Position numbers and translations under genes: made by a program | From: Candidatus Bathyarchaeota archaeon | Lineage (GTDB): Archaea; Thermoproteota; Bathyarchaeia; 40CM-2-53-6 | Assembly: GCA_005883695.1 (NCBI GenBank) | Contig: VBBV01000014.1 | Location: 1-7,223 of the forward strand | Direction: 5' to 3' | DNA length: 7,223 nt | Part shown: one piece after another, positions 1 through 5,553 of the stretch | Layout: each line of letters starts with the position of its first letter | Numbering within the stretch: the first letter of the stretch is position 1 | Notes under the pieces: generated by a model | Database searches by the model: none | The model's input: the letters and a program-made list of their open reading frames with translations, nothing else | What the model was told of the DNA's origin: nothing

Positions 1-1571
1 ATGCCCACAAGAGCCGAAGCTCGAAGCTCTGAATCATCGGCGTTCGCAGGTGCGATCCTAACGTAGTAACCATCGACCCCGACTTTCTTCGCAAGCTCTG
101 TTCCTCTAACATAGGTCCACCTTTCTATATTTTCATTCCAAGTATCAGCAGTCTCCTTGAGATACGTGGCCAAGCCATGATCACCCTTCTCCTCGGCAAA
201 ATCGCCCGCGGCGAGCAACCCGGCTATTTCCACGGCGAGAGTGAATGGCGAGTACCCACCGTCTTCTTCCCATCTGTCTTGTTGCGTTACAGGCCCGTTG
301 CGTGCGAGGTAACCCGCAGCTCGGCGGATCGTGGGCCAGGTGTCGAGGCCGGTGAGGGCGTTGATGCGCTTGAGATGATCTGCTATGAGTATGGGGAAGG
401 CTGTCTCATCCATTTGTATTCCTCGCCAGTAGGGTGTTCCATCGAGCCACATGTTCTGTAGCCAGTGGCCGTCTTCTTCTTGGGTGGACATGAGATATAG
501 GAGGGTTCCTTTGGCCTGTTCGATGTCTCCGGAGGCGATTAGTCCGCCAGCTGCCTGAGCTAGGTCTCGGGGCCAGATGAGATGGTAGCCCCCGAGATCG
601 TCGTCTCCTTTGTTGAATCCCCAGGGTATGGATAGGCTGGCGATTACTGCGCCGGGGTAGGATTTTTCCTCGTGGATCCGTAGGACTGCGTTGCTGACGC
701 GATAGAGGTCGAAGCCAGTCTCGTACGTTTTGCCTAGGTCCATGCTCAGGGACCGGGATTCCGTCCAGCCCTCAACGAATGCTCGTTGCGCTTTGTCGAA
801 GTCTCCTAGGAGTGCGCTTCGGGCTTTTTGTCCTGCGTCGTCAGGTGTTCGTCCAAAGGCGAGGGCTGCTACGCACTCGCCATCATTGGTCGAAAGGTCG
901 AGTTCAGCTGTCAGCGCGATGTTTCCATTCGGGGCGTTGGCGTATGACCATGTCATCTTCTTGTTCGTGTTGATATCTTGCCAGCCATCGCTCACCCCTA
1001 CGTACCCGCAACTCATGCGTTTGAAGGGGGCGGAGGAAGCCAGCGCTAATGAGGTGTCTTCTCTCTGGGCATAGAGCATTGGTGTTCCTTTGTAGTTCCC
1101 GATCCATCCATTGTTCCCATAGCCCCGGTTGCCAATGTGCGGAGAGAGAAGGGCATAGACTCCGTAATCCTCGAGCTTGCCCTTGAGAGGGTCGAAGTGG
1201 AGCTTCTGAAGGAGCACGTCTCGTTCTGGATCTGTGATGACGATCTTAGTCATTCGAAATCGGCCCTTCTTGCAAGAGTTGACGAGCTTGTAACCGGGCA
1301 CTCCCTGCTCCAAAGGCGAAATTTTTCTGATGGTGTCTCGCTTTTCTTCAGAGAAGTACCGGTCACCGTCAGCTACGAGTAATTCCATGTCCCTGGTGTT
1401 CGCTTGGTCTATTCGGGGATAGTAGACCTCGTTGATTATTCCATGTGATATTGTGAACCAGACTCTGCTCTGGTGACTTGCCGAGGTTCCTATGCCCTCT
1501 TTGGCGCTAGAGGTCCAACGGGGCGGAATACCGGGCCTACCAGGAGCGACACCCTCGTCAGTCGGACTCAT
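1..1571 (-). CDS. GH15 glucoamylase (glucan 1,4-alpha-glucosidase), C-terminus beyond window
   Basis: Hydrolyses terminal alpha-1,4-linked glucose from the non-reducing ends of starch, glycogen or malto-oligosaccharides. My translation of the minus strand gives 523 uninterrupted residues from ATG at 1571 to base 1, with no stop, so the gene continues to the left. The N-terminal part (about residues 12-280) is the beta-sandwich that precedes the catalytic domain in prokaryotic GH15 enzymes, beginning PGIPPRWTSSAKEG (13-26), then VWFTISHGIINEVYYP (37-52). The (alpha/alpha)6 catalytic domain follows, with GYHLIWPRDLA (328-338; the Arg-Asp pair binds the -1 glucose in family members), WLDGTPYWRGIQMDET (375-390) and RWEEDGGYSP (433-442), whose E435/E436 pair sits where the family's general acid lies. 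The catalytic base is expected in the missing part. No signal peptide or membrane segment is seen, so a cytoplasmic enzyme is inferred. An in-frame TAA lies 16 codons upstream of the ATG. Family assignment is very secure; exact substrate is not. Confidence 0.95.
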   Translation of the reverse strand, partial: MSPTDEGVAPGRPGIPPRWTSSAKEGIGTSASHQSRVWFTISHGIINEVYYPRIDQANTRDMELLVADGDRYFSEEKRDTIRKISPLEQGVPGYKLVNSCKKGRFRMTKIVITDPERDVLLQKLHFDPLKGKLEDYGVYALLSPHIGNRGYGNNGWIGNYKGTPMLYAQREDTSLALASSAPFKRMSCGYVGVSDGWQDINTNKKMTWSYANAPNGNIALTAELDLSTNDGECVAALAFGRTPDDAGQKARSALLGDFDKAQRAFVEGWTESRSLSMDLGKTYETGFDLYRVSNAVLRIHEEKSYPGAVIASLSIPWGFNKGDDDLGGYHLIWPRDLAQAAGGLIASGDIEQAKGTLLYLMSTQEEDGHWLQNMWLDGTPYWRGIQMDETAFPILIADHLKRINALTGLDTWPTIRRAAGYLARNGPVTQQDRWEEDGGYSPFTLAVEIAGLLAAGDFAEEKGDHGLATYLKETADTWNENIERWTYVRGTELAKKVGVDGYYVRIAPANADDSELRASALVG

Positions 1572-1594
1572 ATGTTGTTCAGAGCCGGTTTCAT
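1568..1594 (-). other. Possible 8-codon leader ORF overlapping the glucoamylase start
   Basis: Minus-strand ATG at 1594-1592 opens a short frame, MKPALNNI, whose TGA (1570-1568) overlaps the glucoamylase ATG (1571-1569) in an ATGA arrangement. GGAAGG lies two bases before its ATG, and the TATA-like box at 1615-1624 would place the transcript start about at this ATG. It could be a leaderless mini-ORF coupled to the enzyme by re-initiation, or a chance overlap. Nothing in the peptide is recognisable. Confidence 0.2.
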
Positions 1595-1614
1595 GTCCTT
1601 CCGTGTTATTGCTC

Positions 1615-1624
1615 GTTTATAGAA
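1615..1624 (-). promoter_or_regulatory. Candidate TATA box of the glucoamylase gene
   Basis: Reading the minus strand, TTCTATAAAC lies about 48 bases before the glucoamylase ATG. If it is an archaeal TATA box, transcription would begin roughly 26 bases downstream, near 1593, giving a very short leader of about 20 bases. No convincing purine-rich BRE element is seen upstream. One TATAAA in a 644-base gap may occur by chance. Confidence 0.35.
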
Positions 1625-1638
1625 GGTGTGGCGATGGC

Positions 1639-1900
1639 CCGGAACGCTCTTATGAGGTTCTCGTGGCATCTTTGAAGAAGTTGTTCGGATGTGACCCTGG
1701 TCGCGTGTGCCTCGGAGCTCGGGTTCGTTGCAGGCAGTAGTGGCTTACTATTCCGGAACGAGTTACTCAATTCCGAAATCCCCTGGGACATGGGTGCATC
1801 GCTAGGAGTATGGACAGCGGCGATTTTAGCTCATGCCCACCCCCACCGGAACGAAGCACTATCAAGGATGGGAGGCTTTCTGTAACATCTTTCCGGAACC
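1639..1900. repeat. Four dispersed CCGGAAC copies
   Basis: CCGGAACG occurs at 1639-1646, 1753-1760 and 1846-1853, and CCGGAACC at 1893-1900, all on the plus strand. The copies at 1751 and 1891 share a longer core, TTCCGGAAC, which contains the palindrome TTCCGGAA. Spacing is irregular (114, 93 and 47 bases), so this is not a CRISPR or tandem array. It could be a set of binding sites or chance. Confidence 0.3.
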
Positions 1901-2029
1901 CGACAAAGACTACTGCAACAATCTCCCGAGCTAGGGAAGTCTCCATGGTGGAAGTATGTGCAAGTCCGACGTGAAGTTAACGTAGAGAGAACAAGAGGCC
2001 GCCTAGAGTCACCCGCTCCCCACGGCTAA

Positions 2030-2050
2030 GTTGAGGTCTTCCCACTCAAC
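2030..2050. repeat. Inverted repeat GTTGAG / CTCAAC
   Basis: Perfect 6-base-pair stem, 2030-2035 with 2045-2050, and a 9-base loop (GTCTTCCCA). No oligo-T follows on either strand, so it is not an obvious terminator. Small hairpins of this kind occur at the ends of IS200/IS605-type elements, but no transposase or TnpB remnant could be recognised beside it. Confidence 0.35.
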
Positions 2051-2077
2051 CCCGGATATTGTACGCAGTAACCTTGC

Positions 2078-2099
2078 AAACTTGTTGGAATAAGTTTTT
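2078..2099 (+). terminator. Inverted repeat AAACTT / AAGTTT followed by T5 (plus-strand direction)
   Basis: A 6-base-pair AT-rich stem (2078-2083 with 2092-2097, 8-base loop) whose right arm runs into five T residues (2095-2099) on the plus strand. In that direction it looks like a weak terminator, yet no plus-strand gene is recognised upstream. On the minus strand there is no T run after the stem, so it is unlikely to end the shunt operon. Confidence 0.25.
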
Positions 2100-2123
2100 G
2101 ACTAGTTCTCTATCCGGGAGGCC

Positions 2124-2152
2124 ATGGGATTTGAACTCCAGGTTGAACCCAT
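2124..2152 (-). repeat. T-arm-like palindrome with an internal TTCAA duplication
   Basis: On the minus strand ATGGG (2152-2148) pairs perfectly with CCCAT (2128-2124). The loop holds two copies of TTCAA twelve bases apart. Removing one 12-base repeat unit gives ATGGG-TTCAAAT-CCCAT, a textbook tRNA T-arm (5 base pairs, 7-base loop with TTCAA). The rest of a tRNA cannot be folded: no acceptor partner for GGCCTCC (minus strand, 2123-2117) was found upstream and no anticodon stem forms. It may be a tRNA relic, an integration scar or chance. Confidence 0.25.
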
Positions 2153-2157
2153 CGGGC

Positions 2158-2198
2158 GTGAGGGCAAAATGCGAGGTCTAACCCTTTGCACCCTTCAC
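2158..2198 (-). other. Imperfect hairpin downstream of malate synthase
   Basis: Seventeen bases after the malate synthase stop, the minus strand can fold GTG-(A)-AGGG-(TG)-CAAA against TTTG-CCCT-CAC: 11 base pairs with two bulges and a loop of about 16 bases. It is placed as a 3' untranslated hairpin of the aceA-aceB transcript would be and could protect the 3' end or help termination. No oligo-T run follows, which weakens a terminator call. Confidence 0.35.
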
Positions 2199-2215
2199 TT
2201 CGAAGGAACAGTTTG

Positions 2216-3829
2216 TCATTTTAGATAGTTGTAAGCTAGCAAGGTCATGAACTCGGGAAAACGATCACTTGTCACAAGTACGTCAAGTAAATCTCCCGCA
2301 GTCTTGCTGTTGGACCTTTGATCAGCTTGCGGTCTGATCCCTGCTGTTATCTTCGCCATTTCTTCCTTCAAAATGGATCGAAATAGCTCGCGTGTGATCG
2401 TTGGGCCGTCAAGGAGCTTGGCGGAGTGATGAATCCATTGCCAGATCTGAGCTCTACATATTTCCACCGTAGCGGTATCCTCCATCAGGTTGTTGATCGC
2501 GACGCAGCCGAGACCCCTTAACCAAGATTCCAGATATCCTAGGCTAACAGCAACATTTGCTCTCAGAGCCTGCTCGCTAATCCTCGGTTCCGGTACTCTG
2601 AGGAGATCATCGCGGTTTACCTCCGCGATCACGTCAGTTTTCTTAGACTCTAAGGAACGGTCGTCGAAGACACTCTTGACAACCGGTACCAGACCGGGGT
2701 GGGCAACCCAAGCGCCCTCGTACCCCTCAGCAGCTTCTCGCTTCTTATCGGCGACTACCTTGTCGATGGCTTCCTGGGAACGGGGGTCGCCTCTAATTGG
2801 AACCTGAGCGGCCATTCCCCCGATCGCATAAGCGCCCCGCCTGTGGCAAGATCGAGCGAGCAAAACGGAACAGGACTTCAGAAACGGCGTAGTCATGGGG
2901 AGGAGCGGTCTCTCAGGAACTAGGAATCTCGGGTCATGACCTAGGAACTTGATTAGGCTGAAGATGTAGTCCCAGCGGCCAAAGTTGAGCGCTGTTATCC
3001 TCTCGCGCAACTCATAGAGGATTTCGTCCATCTGGAATCCGGCTAGGATGGTTTCGATTAGGACGCTGCACTTTATGCTAGCGTGTGGAAGTCTAAGGGT
3101 GTTCTCGGAGTGGTCGAAGATGTCGTTCCAGAGGCGAGCTTCCAGATAGCTCTCTAGCTTGGGAATGTAGAAGTAGGGCCCTGTCCCTTGGCCGATCAGT
3201 TTCCTGGCGTTGTGGTAGAGGAAGAGGCCGTAGTCGAAGAGGAAGGCCGGAACCGGGTGGGACCCGACTAGAACGTGTTTCTCGATGAGATGTAGGCCTC
3301 GGGGCCGCATCATAAGAGTTGCAAGTTGGTCTCCTAGCTTGTATTCTCGACCATCCGGACCCACGTATCTGATGGTCCGGTCGACGGCGTCTCGAAGGTT
3401 AGCCTGGCCCTGAATAGTTCCCTCCCAAGTTGGCGAATGGGAGTCTTCAAAATCCGCCATGTAAACGTCCGCGCCGGAGTTTAGCGCGTTTATCACCATC
3501 TTTCGGTCAACCGGGCCCGTGATTTCCACCCGTCTCTGTCGCAGATCGTGCGGGATAGTCCCAACCCTCCACTCGGACATCCGAATTTCACGTGTCTCGT
3601 CAAGAAAATTGGGAAGTGCTCCGTTTCGCAGGCTTTGATGAACGAGTATTCTTTTTTGCAGTAGAGAGTCCAGACGTGGAGAAAATTCTCGGACAAGTTC
3701 TTCGATAAAGGCGAGTGCATCAGGTGTGAGAATCTCTTCGAATCCCGGGATGTTGGGATCTGCGACTCTGAGCGCTCGAGGTTCTAGTACTATCTCAGTT
3801 CGATTGTCGGTTTCGTCGGATAAGTGCAA
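2216..3829 (-). CDS. aceB: Malate synthase, A type (EC 2.3.3.9)
   Basis: Second enzyme of the glyoxylate bypass: condenses glyoxylate with acetyl-CoA to malate in the cytoplasm. The 537 residues match the length of MSA-type enzymes (about 530) rather than the G type (about 720), and resemblance to E. coli AceB runs end to end, for example VEITGPVDRKMVINALN (101-117) and YMADFEDS (123-130). Expected active-site residues are present: R175 in MRPRGLHL (substrate and intermediate contact), E259 in LIET and D287 in GRWDYIFS (Mg2+ ligands), and D451 in LMEDTATVE (catalytic base). The family signature segment at 275-290 has R277 and A280 where the usual forms have His and Gly. The start is TTG, two bases after the isocitrate lyase stop; no ATG or GTG lies nearby upstream and the reading frame needs the sequence directly after it, so translation is probably coupled to aceA. 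Stop is TGA. Confidence 0.97.
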   Translation of the reverse strand: MHLSDETDNRTEIVLEPRALRVADPNIPGFEEILTPDALAFIEELVREFSPRLDSLLQKRILVHQSLRNGALPNFLDETREIRMSEWRVGTIPHDLRQRRVEITGPVDRKMVINALNSGADVYMADFEDSHSPTWEGTIQGQANLRDAVDRTIRYVGPDGREYKLGDQLATLMMRPRGLHLIEKHVLVGSHPVPAFLFDYGLFLYHNARKLIGQGTGPYFYIPKLESYLEARLWNDIFDHSENTLRLPHASIKCSVLIETILAGFQMDEILYELRERITALNFGRWDYIFSLIKFLGHDPRFLVPERPLLPMTTPFLKSCSVLLARSCHRRGAYAIGGMAAQVPIRGDPRSQEAIDKVVADKKREAAEGYEGAWVAHPGLVPVVKSVFDDRSLESKKTDVIAEVNRDDLLRVPEPRISEQALRANVAVSLGYLESWLRGLGCVAINNLMEDTATVEICRAQIWQWIHHSAKLLDGPTITRELFRSILKEEMAKITAGIRPQADQRSNSKTAGDLLDVLVTSDRFPEFMTLLAYNYLK

Positions 3830-3831
3830 AA

Positions 3832-5184
3832 CTACTGGTTCCGGTCTCGCTCAGGCTTGGTCCTCGAGACGGGAGGCGTCGTTAGAGCTGTTTGTTCCTT
3901 GAACTGGGCCGTTTCAGTGGATTCGCCCATCGCGGTGGTTGAAGACGTTCCACTCGATATTACGGTTGCGACCTCGTCGAAGTATTCGGTTCCTACGAAC
4001 GCCTGGTGCTTCACAGCCGTATAGCCTGCTGGTTCGGCTTCGAACTCCTTCTTCTGGACGCGAACATAGGCGGCCATCCCTTCAACGGCGTATTGTTTGG
4101 CCAGCTCGAACATGGATACTGAGAGACTGTGGAAGCCGGCCAGAGTGACGAACTGGAACTTGTAGCCCATTGCGGCCAGTTCTCTCTGGAAGCCTCTTAC
4201 TCTCTCTGGCTCTAGATGTTTCTCCCAGTTGAACGATGGCGAACAATTGTACGCTAATAGTTTCCTAGGGTATACTCTGTGAATGGCTTCTGCAAACCTT
4301 CTGGCCTCATCAAGGTCTGGAGTGGGAGTTTCGCACCAGATGATGTCAGCGTAGGGCGCGTAGCTTATGCCTCGGGCAATAGCCGCTTCCAGCCCGGGTT
4401 TGATTCTGTAGAAACCCTCCGGGGTTCTCTCACCGGTAGCATAGGGCAAGTCCCTCGGATCCCCGTCGTTTGACAAAAGTCTGGCTCCCATGGCATCTGT
4501 CCGCGCGATGAGATATGTTGGGACCCCCATTACGTCGGCTGCAAGCCGGGCGGCGATTAGTGTCTTGATGAATTGATGAGTGGGGACTAGGACCTTTCCA
4601 CCTAGGTGGCCGCATTTTTTCTCGGAAGCAAGTTGGTCTTCGAAGTGTACTCCTGCCGCTCCAGCTTCTATCATTGCCTTCATCAATTCGAACGCGTTGA
4701 GCGGGCCTCCGAATCCTGCTTCTGCGTCAGCTATTATCGGTGCGAACCAGTCGATTTTCCCTTGGCCGTTCATGAATTGTATCTGGTCTGCTCTCTGGAA
4801 GGCCTGATTGATCCTCTTTACCAGATATGGGACGCTGTTGGCTGGGTACAGGCTCTGGTCCGGGTAAGTCTGGCCTGAGAGGTTAGCGTCTGCGGCTACC
4901 TGCCAGCCGCTCATGTAGATTGCTTTGAGTCCGGCTTGGACCATCTGGAGGGCTTGTGCTCCAGTGAGTGCGCCGAGAGTGGGAACGTACGCCTCGTCCC
5001 TTAGAAGGCGCTCAAACTTTTCCGCGCCGAGTCGCGCCAGAGTGAACTCTGGATGGACTGTCCCGCGGAGCTTACAAACGTCCTCTGCTGAGTAGGGTCG
5101 ACGGATTCCATTCCAGCGGTCAAATAGCCACGCCTGGGCTAATCGTTCAGCCTCTACACTGAGGGGCATTCTTACATTAGTCAC
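3832..5184 (-). CDS. aceA: Isocitrate lyase (EC 4.1.3.1) with a C-terminal tail
   Basis: First enzyme of the glyoxylate bypass: cleaves isocitrate to glyoxylate and succinate. The 450 residues cover the whole TIM-barrel family. Visible motifs are [12 protein letters not shown] (90-101), [13 protein letters not shown] (107-119), the metal-site region ADAEAGFGG (152-160), the hallmark KKCGH (189-193; C191 is the catalytic Cys), NCSPSFNW (313-320) and TLAGFH (347-352). The Cys motif separates it from methylisocitrate lyase and PEP mutase. The usual family end, here ESTETAQF (421-428), is followed by 22 further residues rich in Thr, Pro, Lys and Arg (429-450). By memory the C-terminal third looks nearer to actinobacterial enzymes than to E. 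coli AceA. The start is GTG at 5184; ATG at 5169 (residue 6) is a realistic alternative and neither has a good ribosome-binding site. It leads the operon with malate synthase and has its own promoter candidate upstream. Confidence 0.97.
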   Translation of the reverse strand: MTNVRMPLSVEAERLAQAWLFDRWNGIRRPYSAEDVCKLRGTVHPEFTLARLGAEKFERLLRDEAYVPTLGALTGAQALQMVQAGLKAIYMSGWQVAADANLSGQTYPDQSLYPANSVPYLVKRINQAFQRADQIQFMNGQGKIDWFAPIIADAEAGFGGPLNAFELMKAMIEAGAAGVHFEDQLASEKKCGHLGGKVLVPTHQFIKTLIAARLAADVMGVPTYLIARTDAMGARLLSNDGDPRDLPYATGERTPEGFYRIKPGLEAAIARGISYAPYADIIWCETPTPDLDEARRFAEAIHRVYPRKLLAYNCSPSFNWEKHLEPERVRGFQRELAAMGYKFQFVTLAGFHSLSVSMFELAKQYAVEGMAAYVRVQKKEFEAEPAGYTAVKHQAFVGTEYFDEVATVISSGTSSTTAMGESTETAQFKEQTALTTPPVSRTKPERDRNQ

Positions 5185-5539
5185 CGAGCGTCTTGTTCTC
5201 GATACCTGTCAGCGAATAATAAGTGTTGATGAATTGTCCCTCCGATTTCTATCTTTTGATATATATTTGCATTAATAGCCAGTCACTAATTCGCTTGCCC
5301 CTCCTTGAGACGAAACGAGTATTCCAGCGGAGAGGAATGTTGGGTAAGGTTGAATGCAGTTTTTCCCTTTTTGATATAAGCGCATCGTGAAGAGAAGGCG
5401 CTGGAGCGTCCGGCTTTCTGTAAGATTGTATGGTCGTATTGCTTTACGGGCGAGAGGAGTGAGGCTGATGAGAGAAGAGGTCAAACGTTCCTTATTGTTC
5501 GGAAGGTTTTTCCAGAAAAAGGGGGAAGGATCGGGCCTG
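5185..5539. other. 355-base gap between sialidase-like gene and aceA; no gene
   Basis: The gap holds the terminator of the gene to the right (5516-5553) and the operon promoter (5258-5268). Between them, 5270-5515 shows no coding signal I trust. A minus-strand open frame of 70 codons (5484-5272) lacks recognisable motifs and ends just before the TATA box. Oligo-T stretches on the plus strand near 5361-5372 and a short palindrome TTTTTC-CA-GAAAAA around 5507-5520 are the only other structure. Confidence 0.6.
5258..5268 (-). promoter_or_regulatory. Candidate archaeal-type TATA box for the aceA-aceB operon
   Basis: On the minus strand, AAATATATATC lies in a locally AT-rich patch about 75 bases before the GTG start, preceded by TGC and followed 15 bases later by GGAGGG. 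With standard archaeal geometry (start about 26 bases downstream) the transcript would begin near 5237 and carry a leader of about 50 bases. The purine-rich GGAGGG (5243-5238) is then at the transcript start, too far from the start codon to act as a ribosome-binding site. No clear -35/-10 pair is seen as a bacterial alternative. Confidence 0.5.
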
Positions 5540-5553
5540 CTAGAGGCCGATCC
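5516..5553 (-). terminator. Stem-loop plus oligo-T terminator overlapping the stop codon
   Basis: On the minus strand GGATCGGCCT (5553-5544) pairs with AGGCCCGATCC (5538-5528): ten base pairs with one bulged C and a 5-base loop (CTAGC). TTCCCCC and then five T residues (5520-5516) follow. The TAG stop of the sialidase-like gene (5542-5540) sits in the loop and right arm. This separates that gene from the aceA-aceB operon. The geometry resembles an intrinsic terminator, although the T run is short and six or seven bases away from the stem. Confidence 0.7.

Larger units (their letters stand above)
1572..2215. other. 644-base gap between malate synthase and glucoamylase; no recognisable gene
   Basis: Both neighbours are on the minus strand. 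The gap is long for a prokaryote and holds only short open frames: plus-strand frames at 1691-1885 and 1833-1934 and a minus-strand frame at 1606-1791. None has a recognisable motif or a ribosome-binding site. The left end carries the glucoamylase promoter candidate. The stretch from about 1639 to 1900 has four copies of CCGGAAC, and 2030-2198 carries four hairpin-forming inverted repeats. I found no complete tRNA, rRNA, SRP RNA or RNase P RNA signature. It may be decayed coding or mobile-element sequence, or hold an unrecognised RNA. Confidence 0.5.

Noticed and set aside
730..1074. Plus-strand 114-codon frame
   Set aside because: Antisense shadow of the glucoamylase, whose minus-strand translation is uninterrupted and matches the GH15 family throughout.
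1606..1791. Minus-strand 61-codon frame upstream of the glucoamylase
   Set aside because: It would contain the candidate glucoamylase TATA box, shows no domain and has no start signal.
1833..1934. Plus-strand 33-codon frame starting MPTPTGTKHY
   Set aside because: Rich in aromatic and Cys residues and so eye-catching, but it lacks a ribosome-binding site, a promoter or any recognised family.
1935..2060. Remnant of a TnpB/IS200-IS605 element beside the 2030-2050 hairpin
   Set aside because: A plus-strand frame rich in Arg and Trp precedes the hairpin, but no zinc-ribbon or RuvC-type motif can be seen, so the identification would be a guess.
2105..2200. tRNA gene on the minus strand
   Set aside because: A T-arm-like palindrome and a GGTTAGA resembling a D-loop are present, but no acceptor stem or 5-base-pair anticodon stem with a T at position 33 can be formed, even after removing the 12-base duplication.
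5238..5243. GGAGGG (minus strand) as the aceA ribosome-binding site
   Set aside because: It is more than 50 bases from the GTG start, and no ATG, GTG or TTG start codon lies within normal spacing after it.
5272..5484. Minus-strand open frame of 70 codons before the aceA promoter
   Set aside because: No motif, no ribosome-binding site or promoter of its own, and a composition unlike the flanking genes. Chance frame in a gap.
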